Of a stretch of DNA of 64,000 nt, positions 55,950 through 64,000 are shown one piece after another (position 1 is the stretch's first letter; every line of letters begins with the position of its first letter). A program made the position numbers and the translations under genes. The notes below the pieces were generated by a model that searched no databases, was not told the DNA's origin, and saw only the letters and a list, made by a program, of their open reading frames with translations. Origin of the DNA: CAYFYS01 sp965202905 (GTDB lineage: Bacteria > Pseudomonadota > Alphaproteobacteria > MPNO01); the NCBI GenBank assembly GCA_965202905.1, contig OZ241868.1:2046001-2110000 (forward strand), read 5' to 3'.

Positions 55950-57542
55950 ATGGGCGATCAGCAGGCATTGGCGACGCAAGCGCGGTCCTGGCCGTTCGAG
56001 GAGGCGCGCAAGGTCGCCGGGCGCATCGGCGGACAGGCGCCGGCAAAGGGCTATGTGCTGTTCGAGACCGGCTACGGTCCGTCGGGCCTGCCCCATATCG
56101 GGACCTTCGGCGAGGTCGTGCGCACCCAGATGGTGCGCCACGCCTTCGGGGTTCTCTCGGACGTGCCGAGCCGGCTGTTTGCCTTCTCCGACGACATGGA
56201 CGGGCTGCGCAAGGTGCCCGACAACATCCCGAACCCGGACGCCATGCAGCGGCATCTCGGCAAGCCGTTGACCGCGATTCCCGATCCGTTCGGCGCCCAC
56301 GAGAGCTTCGGCCACCACAACAACGCGCGGCTGCGCGCCTTCCTCGACCAGTTTGGCCTCGACTACGAGTTCAAGAGTGCGACGGACTGTTACAAGACCG
56401 GGCTGTTCGACAAGACGCTGCTTGCCGTGCTGGCCGACTACGAGCGGATCACCAACGTCATCCTGCCGACCCTGGGGCCGGAGCGGCGGGCAACCTACAG
56501 CCCGTTCCTGCCGCTCTGCCCCGAGACCGGCCGGGTGCTTCAGGTCCCGATCGTCGCCCGCGACGCCGATGCCGGCACCATCGCCTACGAGAACGAGGCG
56601 GGGCGGACGGTCGAGGCGCCGGTCACCGGCGGTCACTGCAAGCTGCAATGGAAGGCCGATTGGGCGATGCGCTGGGCGGCGCTGGATGTCGACTACGAGA
56701 TGTCGGGCAAAGACCTGATAGAGTCGGTGCGCCTGTCGGGGCGGATCGCCAAGCTGCTCGGCGCCCGCCCGCCGGAGGGCTTCACCTACGAGTTGTTCCT
56801 GGACGAGGCGGGCGAGAAGATCTCCAAGTCGCGCGGCAACGGGCTGTCGGTCGAGGAGTGGCTGACCTGCGCCCCGGCCGAGAGCCTAGCGCTGTTCATG
56901 TACCACGCGCCGAGGAAGGCCAGGCGGCTCTATTTCGATGTCATCCCGCGCCAGGTCGACGACTATCTCGGCTGGCTGGAGAAGTACCCCGGCCAGGACG
57001 AGGCGGCACGCCTGGACAACCCGGCCTGGCACGTCCATGCCGGAAACCCGCCGCCGCCCGAAAGCCCCATCGGGTTCGCCCTGCTGCTCAATCTTGCCAG
57101 CGTGTGCAACACCGAGGACAAGGCGGTGCTGTGGGGGTTCATCAGCCGCTACGACCCGCACGCCGCGCCGCAGACCGCACCGATCCTCGACCGGCTGGTC
57201 GGTCACGCGATCGCCTGTTACCGCGACCGGGTGAAGCCAGCCAAGACCTACCGCGCCGCGAGCGCCGTCGAGCGCGCGGCCCTTGCCGCGCTCGCTTGCG
57301 CGCTGCGGTCCCTGCCGGGCGGCGCGGATGCGCAGACAATCCAGACCGAGGTCTACGAGGTCGGCAAGCGCCATCCTTTCGTGACTCTGCGCGACTGGTT
57401 CCAAGCGCTCTACGAGATCCTGCTGGGCCAGAGCCAGGGCCCGCGCTTCGGCTCCTTCGTCGCACTCTACGGGCTTGCCGAATCGATCGCCCTGATCGAG
57501 CGCGCCATCGCCGGCGAGGACCTCGCCGGCGATGGCGGGTAG
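55950..57542 (+). CDS. lysK: Lysyl-tRNA synthetase, class I
   Basis: The 530-residue enzyme charges tRNA-Lys. The class I motifs are present: HIGH-type GPSGLPHIGTFG near residues 43-54 and KMSKS-type EKISKSRGNG near 290, with LFAFSDDMDGLRKVPDNIPN. Class I LysRS is usual in alphaproteobacteria and archaea, which supports the lineage assignment. The first Met at 55950 is about 100 bases from the divergent helicase start. No lesions. Confidence 0.96.
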   Translation: MGDQQALATQARSWPFEEARKVAGRIGGQAPAKGYVLFETGYGPSGLPHIGTFGEVVRTQMVRHAFGVLSDVPSRLFAFSDDMDGLRKVPDNIPNPDAMQRHLGKPLTAIPDPFGAHESFGHHNNARLRAFLDQFGLDYEFKSATDCYKTGLFDKTLLAVLADYERITNVILPTLGPERRATYSPFLPLCPETGRVLQVPIVARDADAGTIAYENEAGRTVEAPVTGGHCKLQWKADWAMRWAALDVDYEMSGKDLIESVRLSGRIAKLLGARPPEGFTYELFLDEAGEKISKSRGNGLSVEEWLTCAPAESLALFMYHAPRKARRLYFDVIPRQVDDYLGWLEKYPGQDEAARLDNPAWHVHAGNPPPPESPIGFALLLNLASVCNTEDKAVLWGFISRYDPHAAPQTAPILDRLVGHAIACYRDRVKPAKTYRAASAVERAALAALACALRSLPGGADAQTIQTEVYEVGKRHPFVTLRDWFQALYEILLGQSQGPRFGSFVALYGLAESIALIERAIAGEDLAGDGG

Positions 57543-57579
57543 GGCCGAAACGGAACAACCCCGGACCCAAGGGCCGTTG

Positions 57580-57660
57580 GTTGCCGGAGGGGTACGGCGA
57601 TACGCGGGTCCGCGCCGAGGATTATGTCACCGCGGCGGCGATACACACGGTGTGCGGATT
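57580..57660 (+). pseudogene. Short remnant of a hyuB 3' end
   Basis: The frame GYGDTRVRAEDYVTAAAIHT matches the end of the HyuB at 15758 (GYGNPRARAA...EGYVTAAAIRT), including the identical bases GTCACCGCGGCGGCGATAC. About 27 bases between the two halves are missing. No further hyuB sequence lies upstream because lysK starts there, so only a scrap remains. Confidence 0.5.
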
Positions 57661-57693
57661 CGGTTGCCGAACGCGCAACGCGCGGCACTACTT

Positions 57694-58040
57694 GGTAGTG
57701 TCTCAGTTTGAAAAGCTGCGGTCCCGGCTCGTTGAACCGGGGCCGCGAATCGGAGATCGATCGGAAACGGTAGACCAAGCCCAGGCGCACCGCCGCCGGA
57801 GCCTTCAGGCGGCCGTTCGCCCCGGGCCCGGCGACCCGCGTAGCCCGCCTTCCGACGCTCTACTTCACGCACTACAACTTCGTGCGCATCCACAAGACGC
57901 TGAAAGGCGCCCCGGCGATGGCGGCGGGCGTATCGGACACGCTGCGGGACATGGAATGGATCACCGGGGAATGGATCGTCAACTCGATCGACGCGCAGGC
58001 GACGAAGCCGAAGCGATTCGATTCAAACTGAGACACTACC
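57694..58040. mobile_element. 347-bp inverted-repeat element carrying the tail of an IS1-like transposase
   Basis: Perfect 19-bp terminal inverted repeats GGTAGTGTCTCAGTTTGAA (57694-57712; complement 58022-58040) bound a short element. Inside, the plus strand encodes TLYFTHYNFVRIHKTLKGAP and AMAAGVSDTLRDMEWITGEW, the C-terminal end of a family of IS1-like transposases, with the rest deleted. It could still be moved in trans by a full-length relative, like a MITE. No clear target duplication was found. Confidence 0.7.
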
Positions 58041-58118
58041 TAATACTTGCGCTGGTTGGCGACATCGGCGAAGTTTGGTCCGCTGCAAGAGTGAGGTTTG
58101 ACGGGAGGCTGAGGCGGG

Positions 58119-59645
58119 GTGGGTTTCGTGCGCGCAGCGGGCCGGCCGGCGGTCGATCGCATACCCTGCCGGATTGCCTTCATGGCCTTGCTGGCACTCA
58201 TGTTTGCGCTCGCGCCGGCCCCGGACAAGCCGGGATCGGCGTCGCCCTGGGCCGAGGTCGGCGACGCGGCGCTGCGCCGCGATATCGAGATCCTGGCCGC
58301 CAACCGTCTGGTCGACCCGCTGATCTCGACTTGGCCGCTGCCCTGGGGCCCGATCGCCCGCCGCTTGTCCGAGGTCCCGAACGGCCTGCCGCGCCATGTC
58401 GGACGCGCCGTCGAACGGGTGAGATCGCGGCTGAGGCAGGAAACGCAAAGCGGCACCGTTCGTGCGCGCGCGGCGCTGCGGCTTGCCAACAAGTCGGCGT
58501 TGATCAGGGATTTCGCCGCCACCGGCCGTGACCGCGTCGATGCGCGCGTCGACACGGAATATCTCGCCAATTCGACGGCGCTACGGCTCAGGCTTGGTCT
58601 GTTGAGCGATGCCGACCTGGGCGATCCGGATTTGATCCTGGATGACTCCTACATCGCCCAGGGTCTCGGCGGCTGGTTGGCTTACGCCGGCATGGTCGAG
58701 CATTGGTGGGGTCCGGGCAACATCACCAGCGTCGCGTTGTCCAACAACGCCAAGCCGTTCCCCAAGCTCGGGCTGATGCGCTACGATCCCGAATCGTTCG
58801 AAACGCCGTGGCTGAGCTGGATCGGCCCGTGGCAGATCAACGCCTTCACCGGCGTGCTGAGCGATAACGGACGTGCGGTGCGCAACCCGGTCGTGGTCGG
58901 GCTGCGCGGCGCGATCAATCCTTTGCCCGGGCTGGAGCTCGGCGCGTCGCGGCTGATGCAGCTCTGTGGGTCCGGCCGGTCATGCGGCTTCAGGACATTT
59001 TTCGATGCGCTTGTCGGCAACAACGAGAACACCCCGGATAAGGACCCGGGCAATCAACAGGGCGGGTTCGACGCAAGGCTGATGCTGAATGCATTCGGCG
59101 TCGGTTGGTCGATCTATGGCCAGATCGTCGGCGAGGACGAGGCCAACGGGCTGCCGTTCAAATCGGCCGGCGTGGCGGGCCTGTCGCTGACCGGCGGACT
59201 GCCCAATGAAAAGGGCGGGTTGTGGGCCGTAACCGCGGAGTTTTCCGACAGCGCAAGCGGGTTTCAAAAAACAGATCCGGATTTCAACGTGTTCTGCAAT
59301 CACGGCGACTTCGGCTCCGGGCTGCGCTACCACGACCGATGTCTCGGGCCGGGCCTCGACAACGACAGCCGGCTGTTCTCGATTGTCGCGGCGGTGATGG
59401 ACCGGCGCGACCGGACTTGGCGCCTCACCTATCACCATGCCAAGCTCAACCGGGACGGGGAGGCCGGCGGAAATACTGTGAGCCGGAGCGACGAGAGCAT
59501 AAACGTCCTCGAACTCGCGCTCCGCGTCCCGGTGCGCAGACACATCTTCGGCATCGAGCTGCGCTTGCAGGACGACCGGCCGAACACGCCCGGCGCGCGC
59601 GATTTCGAAACCGCCGTGGAGGCCGGCTGGTCGACCCGCTTCTGA
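58119..59645 (+). CDS. Capsule assembly Wzi-family outer-membrane protein
   Basis: The 508-residue protein has a signal-peptide-like segment FMALLALMFALAPAP and then the Wzi-family pattern: AEVGDAALRRDIEILAANRL, LANSTALRLRLG, MVEHWWGPGNITSVALSNNA, an alternating beta-strand body and a terminal WSTRF typical of outer-membrane barrels. Wzi helps anchor capsule polysaccharide in enteric bacteria; here no capsule genes are adjacent, so the role is open. Start is GTG 58119, or a later GTG at 58131. The inverted-repeat element ends 78 bases upstream and may have cut its promoter. Confidence 0.85.
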   Translation: MGFVRAAGRPAVDRIPCRIAFMALLALMFALAPAPDKPGSASPWAEVGDAALRRDIEILAANRLVDPLISTWPLPWGPIARRLSEVPNGLPRHVGRAVERVRSRLRQETQSGTVRARAALRLANKSALIRDFAATGRDRVDARVDTEYLANSTALRLRLGLLSDADLGDPDLILDDSYIAQGLGGWLAYAGMVEHWWGPGNITSVALSNNAKPFPKLGLMRYDPESFETPWLSWIGPWQINAFTGVLSDNGRAVRNPVVVGLRGAINPLPGLELGASRLMQLCGSGRSCGFRTFFDALVGNNENTPDKDPGNQQGGFDARLMLNAFGVGWSIYGQIVGEDEANGLPFKSAGVAGLSLTGGLPNEKGGLWAVTAEFSDSASGFQKTDPDFNVFCNHGDFGSGLRYHDRCLGPGLDNDSRLFSIVAAVMDRRDRTWRLTYHHAKLNRDGEAGGNTVSRSDESINVLELALRVPVRRHIFGIELRLQDDRPNTPGARDFETAVEAGWSTRF

Positions 59646-59662
59646 GCGCCGCGCACCCGGGG

Positions 59663-60113
59663 CTACAGCCGCACCCGGATCAGCGCTTCGACCTCGACAG
59701 CGACGCCGAACGGCATGTTGGCCACCCCGATGGCGGTCCGCGCGTGGCGGCCGGGCTCGCCAAAGATCTCGATCAACACCTCCGAGGCGCCGTTCTAAGG
59801 TCTCGGAGATCCGGGTGAAGTCGGGATCGACGTTGATGTAGCCTTTGATCTTGACAATCTGGACGATGCGGTCGAGGTCGCCGCCAGGACGTTCAGGACA
59901 CTCAGCCTGGCTGAAGCTTGGCCTTCTTCCAGCGAGAACTCGCGCCCCACCTTGCCGACGAAGCGGATCTCATCGTCCTGCCGGGGCGCCGCGCCGGAGA
60001 CGAACAGCCAATCGCCGCTGAGCTTCACCGTCAGGATCTTCGCGGCCTTGGGCTTGACCGGCGGCGGCAGCGATACCCAACGCGGCCATGAGCGCTTCGA
60101 TTTTCCCTGCCAT
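59663..60113 (-). pseudogene. RidA/YjgF-family gene, frameshifted
   Basis: ATG 60113 reads MAGKIEALMAALG and then needs a one-base shift to VSLPPPVKPKAAKILTVKLS and GDWLFVSGAAPRQDDEIRFV. A second shift after RLSVLNVLA leads to DLDRIVQIVKIKGYINVDPD. A third break near 59797 precedes GASEVLIEIFGEPGRHARTA and FGVAVEVEALIRVRL. The family deaminates reactive enamines and imines. This copy is dead unless the sequence itself has errors. Confidence 0.8.
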
Positions 60114-60244
60114 GCCTCGTCCTCCCCGGCGTTTGCCTCGTCATCGGAGCCCGCGCCCGGGATCGGGCCGACAGTGCGTCCGGCGATGTTTCCCGCGATA
60201 TTTCTGGCACCGAACGCGGAAGAGGCGCCATTGTGCGACGGCAT

Positions 60245-60974
60245 TCAGATTTCCTCCCCGGCCATGACGTTGTCGGCCCGGTCGGGATAGATGATGCGCT
60301 CGGCGAACCGGTGCATGTGATCGACCTCTGCGACGCTGCGGTACTGGACGCGGCTGCCTTTGAGGGCCGCGAGTTGCTCGGCGACGATGTTGCGGCGGAT
60401 CTCCGAGGTAAACGCGGTCAGCCGGTGATAAGCCTCCGAGATCGTCCGCCCCAGCGTGGTCACGCCGTGGCCCGGCAGGACGACGCAGTTGGTCCCCTGG
60501 ATGAAGTCCTTGACCGGCCCGACATCGGCCTCGACGTCCATGTCGGCGGGCAGGTAGTAAGGTGGCTTGCCGCGGATGAACGGGTATGTCGAGCGAGATG
60601 ATCCCGACCTCACGGAACCCGCCCGAGCCAAAGAAGGCGATCGTGTCGTTGTCGTGGATATGGATGACCGCGTCGATGTCCGGGCGGAGCCTCAGGATTT
60701 CGCGGTTGAGGTTGTGTCCGATGCTGGTCATCGCCTCGCCGTGGAGAATCTCGCTGGTCGGGATGTCGGTGATCACGACATTGTCGATCGACATCTCCTC
60801 GAGCGAGATCCCGGCGTGCTTGGTATAGGCCACCCCGTGCTCGAAATCCGGGTGCGGCGCGCGGATCGCCATGTTGCCGAGCGTGTTGTGGATATAGCCG
60901 CGGTTCGCGACCAGCCGCGCATAGCGAACGAAGCACTCGCCGATGTCCCTGTCGAACTCGACCACGTTTGCCAT
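60245..60974 (-). pseudogene. Class II aldolase/adducin-family gene with one frameshift
   Basis: From ATG 60974 the frame reads MANVVEFDRDIGECFVRYAR, GVAYTKHAGISLEEM and AVIHIHDNDTIAFFGSGGFR. Near 60586 one extra base (CGACATACCC where CGACTACCC is expected) shifts the remainder into KPPYYLPADMDVE, LPGHGVTTLGRTISEA and VDHMHRFAERIIYPDRA. Zinc-ligand histidines are present in both halves. A single one-base lesion could also be a sequencing error, so this may be a working gene of about 240 residues. Confidence 0.75.
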
Positions 60975-61478
60975 CGCTGTGTCCCTCCGGTTTCCCTGGC
61001 GGGTGTTTCGACCGGACCGGCATAGGCCCTCTCGCGACCGGGGAGAATGTCGCCCGAAAGCGCGGCCCGCGCTGCGCGGCGAGACATCGGCGACCCGGCG
61101 CAGACCGCGCTCGCCGCGAAACCCGGACCGGGAAGGCTGCGTGACCTGCTCCGACGCGACCAGCCGAAGGGCCACAATCGCAACCGAAGCGGTCAACCCA
61201 TATGGTACTTAGACCGGCCAACTCCAAATGTTCCCGACATCCCGCCTGGATCAGCGGGATGTCGGGATCGGAATTGCCCAGCACCGGACAGGACCGCGCG
61301 TCGAGCAGCCGACCATGCCACCACGCGTTGCGATAGAAATCCCAGCCCGCCGCGCCGAGCCCGATTGCCCGTTCCGGCGCCTCGTCGACATCGGCGTGCG
61401 GATAGCGCCTCGCGGCGAGGATGGACCAGCGGCCCCGCACCCGGCGCCGGGCCGCGGCGTCCGCCGGGCGGCCGTGCG
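60975..61478. other. 500-base region with a hairpin, probably decayed coding sequence
   Basis: A 13-bp perfect inverted repeat CCCGACATCCCGC (61233-61245) and its complement (61254-61266) enclose an 8-base loop; it could be a terminator or a repeat. On the minus strand a protein-like stretch (AGWDFYRNAWWHGRLLDARS, then NSDPDIPLIQAGC) runs for about 50 residues without a start or a family I recognise. No intact gene was found. Confidence 0.4.
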
Positions 61479-62180
61479 ATGACCGTGCTGGCGATGGATG
61501 CGGCGTGCTCGACATGCTCGGCGGCGGTCCTGCGGGACGGCGTCATCCTGGCCGCGGACCGAGTCGCTATGGACCGCGGCCACGCCGAGATCCTGATGCC
61601 GATGATCGTCGGGACGCTCGCCCGGGCCGGGCTCGGCTTCGCCGGGATCGCCGCGCTGGCGGTCACGGTCGGCCCCGGCTCGTTCACCGGGATCCGCATC
61701 GCCGTCGCCGCCGCGCGCGGGCTGGCCTTGGCGCTCGACCGCCCAGTGCTTGGCGTGACCACGCTGGAAGCGGTTGCGCAGGACGCGCTCGATTCCCGCG
61801 ACGGCCGGACGGCGGCGGCCTGCCTCGTCGCGCTTGATACCCGGCGGGAGGACTTATACGTTCAAATGTTCGCGCCCGATGGCGCGCCGAGAACCCGGCC
61901 GGAAGCCGCCATGCCGCAGACAATCGCCGCGCGCGTCAAACAGCCCGATTTGCTGGTCGCGGGCAACAGAGCGGCGCGGATTGCGCCGCTGTTGCGCGCG
62001 CGCGGCCTTCGCCCGGTGACCGCCGCGGGCGACGGCAACCCCGATGCCGGCGTCGTCGCGCGGATCGCCGAAGGCCGGCTGGCCAGCGGCGCTGCAATGC
62101 GGGATTTTCCCGCGGCGCCGCTCTATTTGCGCGCGCCCGACGCGGTCAGGCCGGTCGACGGCGGCCGGTTGCGGCCGTGA
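61479..62180 (+). CDS. tsaB: tRNA threonylcarbamoyladenosine biosynthesis protein TsaB
   Basis: The 233-residue protein has the ASKHA start MTVLAMDAACSTCSAAVL, HAEILMPMIVGTLARAG and the conserved VTVGPGSFTGIRIAVAAARG. With TsaD, TsaE and TsaC it makes t6A at position 37 of ANN-decoding tRNAs. ATG 61479 gives a standard length. The stop overlaps the GTG of rimI (GTGA), a frequent pairing in proteobacteria. Confidence 0.93.
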   Translation: MTVLAMDAACSTCSAAVLRDGVILAADRVAMDRGHAEILMPMIVGTLARAGLGFAGIAALAVTVGPGSFTGIRIAVAAARGLALALDRPVLGVTTLEAVAQDALDSRDGRTAAACLVALDTRREDLYVQMFAPDGAPRTRPEAAMPQTIAARVKQPDLLVAGNRAARIAPLLRARGLRPVTAAGDGNPDAGVVARIAEGRLASGAAMRDFPAAPLYLRAPDAVRPVDGGRLRP

Positions 62181-62737
62181 GCGAGATCCGGATCGAGCCG
62201 CTCGCCCGCGACGAGATCGGTGGGCTCGCGCGGATCCACGCCCGGTGCTTCGACGACCCGTGGTCGGCCGGCATTGTGCTCCGGGTGCTGGAGACGGCCG
62301 GCGCGTTCGGCTTGGCCGGACGGGTCGGGCGCTCCGACGGGCTGGCCGGGTTCGCGCTCGGCCGCGTGGTTGTCGACGAATGCGAACTGCTGTCGCTCGG
62401 CGTCGCGCCGGACCGCCGCCGCCACGGCCTGGGTGCGGCGCTGCTGGATGCGGCGATGGCATGGGCGAGCGGCCTCGGCGTGCGCGGGTTCTTCCTGGAG
62501 GTCGGCGAGTTCAACCGGGCCGCGCGCCGGCTCTACGAAAGCCGCGGCCTGGAGCCGGTCAGCCGCCGCCGGGACTACTACGCGCTCAGGGACGGCGGAA
62601 CGATGGATGCCCTGACCATGCGGTGCGACCTCGAGCGGTCCGCTCAGGTCTTGACGATCCGCAAGCAGATGTCACCGTCGCGCACCCGGCTGCCGGGGCC
62701 GAGCCGCTCACGCGCCGGATCGTCGTTCAGCGGCTGA
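62177..62737 (+). CDS. rimI: Ribosomal-protein-alanine N-acetyltransferase RimI-type GNAT
   Basis: The 186-residue protein starts at GTG 62177 overlapping tsaB. The acetyl-CoA motif is LSLGVAPDRRRHGLGAALLD, with VGEFNRAARRLYESRGLEPV near the end, as in RimI. RimI acetylates the N-terminus of ribosomal protein S18, and GNAT genes next to tsaB are usually called RimI. The last ~30 residues (LERSAQVLTIRKQMSPSR onward) overlap the TusA-like gene on the other strand and are longer than in typical RimI, so the native stop may have been lost. Confidence 0.82.
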   Translation: MSEIRIEPLARDEIGGLARIHARCFDDPWSAGIVLRVLETAGAFGLAGRVGRSDGLAGFALGRVVVDECELLSLGVAPDRRRHGLGAALLDAAMAWASGLGVRGFFLEVGEFNRAARRLYESRGLEPVSRRRDYYALRDGGTMDALTMRCDLERSAQVLTIRKQMSPSRTRLPGPSRSRAGSSFSG

Positions 62738-62913
62738 AGACCGGCCACGGCATGGCCCAGCTCGACCACCGATGCGGGCACATTCTCGATCGGCTCCGCC
62801 CCACGCAGCAGGATCGTCGCAGTGTCGCCCGAGGCCATTTGCTCGATAAGCAACCGGGTCCGGACGAAGGTCATCGGGCATATATCGGCGGTTATATCGA
62901 GAAAATGCTCCAT
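62644..62913 (-). CDS. TusA/SirA-family sulfurtransferase-like protein
   Basis: From ATG 62913 the 89-residue product reads MEHFLDITADICPMTFVRTR, the TusA fold with its N-terminal cysteine motif. The usual CPxP is CPMT here, so the second Pro is replaced by Thr. LIEQMASGDTATILLRGAEP follows. TusA proteins relay sulfur as a persulfide in tRNA thiolation and cofactor synthesis. A longer in-frame start at 63138 adds ~75 residues without family resemblance. It is convergent with rimI, overlapping its end by 94 bases. Confidence 0.75.
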   Translation of the reverse strand: MEHFLDITADICPMTFVRTRLLIEQMASGDTATILLRGAEPIENVPASVVELGHAVAGLQPLNDDPARERLGPGSRVRDGDICLRIVKT

Positions 62914-63207
62914 TGCTTCGCCAAGCGTGCTGTCCCTGTCGATACGATATTCGGCTTGTTGACGGAGGCCACTCTCCAGTGGCAGACGGGAAAAAACCCG
63001 GAAAGCCTGCCAGCGGACACGGGGGTAAACCGGCTCGTCCCAATTCCAGCGTTTCACGGCAAGACGAGCTATCGCACCCATTAAGCCGGCAAAAGAGAGC
63101 CTTGGCCACCGTTGTTGTTCGAGGACATGTCGGATCATCCCGGTATCTGAAACGGACCTTCTTTCTTTAATTTTCTCACGAGCAACCAGGAAATACCAGG
63201 GTCCCTA

Positions 63208-63359
63208 GTGGATTGACTCCAGCGTTTGGAACCCTCGGTTTCCAGTTCTTGTCGTCAACGTGTTTGATCCAGAGTCGGATTGAAACGATGGGGACGAAGC
63301 CGAGGTGGCTGATGAGCGTTTTGTCGTATCGCGTGGCGAGCCGCCTAGCGTTTTTCAAA
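63208..63359. mobile_element. Fused IS630 end and IS5 fragment
   Basis: GTGGATTGACTCCAGCGTTT at 63208 matches the right terminus of the IS630 element (read inward from 39621) with a few changes. After it, 63260-63359 repeats 37628-37727 of the IS5 element at about 94% identity, encoding the transposase C-terminus (LATRYDKTLISHLGF). The same two IS families are adjacent at 38455, so this looks like a related but rearranged scrap. Confidence 0.7.
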
Positions 63360-63364
63360 GGGGA

Positions 63365-63556
63365 TTATATCCCTAAGCCACAATCTGCTGACGGCCAGGC
63401 GTCATCGGCCTCGACGATGATGACGGATCGCGTGAGGGCGGCGCGAACTTCCTCTGGCGTTGCATCGACCGCCACATCTTCTTCGAGCTCAGCCTTGTTC
63501 AGCTGGTAGCGAAAGGGCCGCACACGAACCACGGGCTTTTCGGTCGGCTTCGGCAC
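63365..63556 (-). CDS. Small unknown protein, 3' end replaced by IS debris
   Basis: GTG 63556 has GGGAG 7 bases upstream. The product begins VPKPTEKPVVRVRPFRYQLN and continues AELEEDVAVDATPEEVRAAL, TRSVIIVEADDA. The even codon use and good RBS suggest a real gene. After about 52 residues the sequence runs into the IS5 fragment, so the natural C-terminus is probably lost. No family is named with confidence. Confidence 0.4.
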   Translation of the reverse strand: MPKPTEKPVVRVRPFRYQLNKAELEEDVAVDATPEEVRAALTRSVIIVEADDAWPSADCGLGI

Positions 63557-64000
63557 TGATCTTCTCCCTCAGCAACGGCCAGAGGGAAGCAGCTTACAAC
63601 CCATCCGGCGGTGCTCGCAACGGGCGATTGAGCACCTTGCGAACAGGCCCTTGACTCACGCTTGGCCTCTCGCCGAGGATTAGTCCCTGCAAACGTCCGA
63701 GGAGGCCCGCTCTGTCGGGTCGCCCGCCGAATACAACAGCCTGTACCCGGCGAGGGGTAGCTCCCCGCGCTTGGCGAATACGCGGGGACTCACATCCTTC
63801 TCGTGACGTTTGCAACGGCCCGGCGCCAGTCGGACTCCGGCAACCACGGGAGTTCCTGCATGTTGAAATTTGTCATTGATCGGTTGGGTACGAAGCGTCG
63901 CCTCTTGTGCCTTGGTTCTTACGGCCGGCGGCATAGCGGGCTTTTCGTCCGAAGGCGTATGCTTCAATTGCTGGCCCACTTGCTATAGTTTGGGGTCGAA
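63557..64000. other. Right-end region with uncertain ORFs
   Basis: A minus-strand ORF 63680-63979 (GTG start, 99 residues, opening GQQLKHTPSDEKPAMPPAVR) is the only long candidate, but it has no clear RBS or family. A competing short frame at 63594-63815 overlaps it. No tRNA, terminator or IS end was recognised before the window stops. Confidence 0.35.

Overview
The window is high-GC bacterial DNA with tightly packed, often ATGA- or GTGA-overlapping genes. Class I lysyl-tRNA synthetase, the helicase / S4 protein / ferredoxin / CarD gene order and a serine palmitoyltransferase locus of the Caulobacter type all point to an alphaproteobacterium. A species cannot be named from the sequence alone. 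Intact housekeeping genes alternate with IS wreckage and pseudogenes, so this stretch of the genome looks partly in decay.

Layout. 1-17419 is mostly intact chromosome: the start of a molybdenum hydroxylase gene, htpG, a SUV3-like helicase with an S4 protein, TerB protein, 7Fe ferredoxin, CarD, a class III cyclase, a YpsA-like protein, an M48 lipoprotein protease, a thermonuclease-like protein, and an operon of proline iminopeptidase, a His-tailed unknown protein, hyuA and hyuB. 17420-19305 holds a broken IS1595 element and a DUF455 remnant. 19306-33661 is the most interesting block: a sphingolipid (ceramide) locus. It carries the core set serine palmitoyltransferase, dedicated ACP, acyl-AMP ligase/acyl-ACP synthetase and NAD-dependent reductase. 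With it are a GNAT protein (candidate ceramide synthase), a fatty-acid-hydroxylase-type desaturase, a lipid kinase, a TAM41-like cytidylyltransferase, a CDP-alcohol phosphotransferase, a HAD phosphatase, two NTP transferases and an LptF/LptG-like permease pair. Together they look like synthesis, head-group addition and export of an anionic sphingolipid.

34514-41575 is a worn catabolic region: a dead extradiol dioxygenase, intact enamidase, cysteine hydrolase and VOC protein, interrupted by IS110, IS5 and IS630 remnants and a truncated TauE/SafE gene. 41590-46338 is a lower-GC island with a XamI-type restriction enzyme, its methyltransferase and an OLD-family ATPase/TOPRIM nuclease. 46498-52113 is the imuA-imuB-dnaE2 mutagenesis cassette; imuB and dnaE2 are broken by many frameshifts. 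52251-59645 is mostly intact again (voltage-gated Na+ channel, DinG-like helicase, lysK, Wzi-like protein), with a hyuB fragment and a 347-bp inverted-repeat element inside it. 59663-60974 has a RidA and a class II aldolase pseudogene. 61479-62913 has tsaB, rimI and a TusA-like gene, and the window ends in IS5/IS630 scraps and short uncertain ORFs.

Coordinates and starts come from reading frames, start/RBS context and family resemblance recalled by eye. No database search was run.
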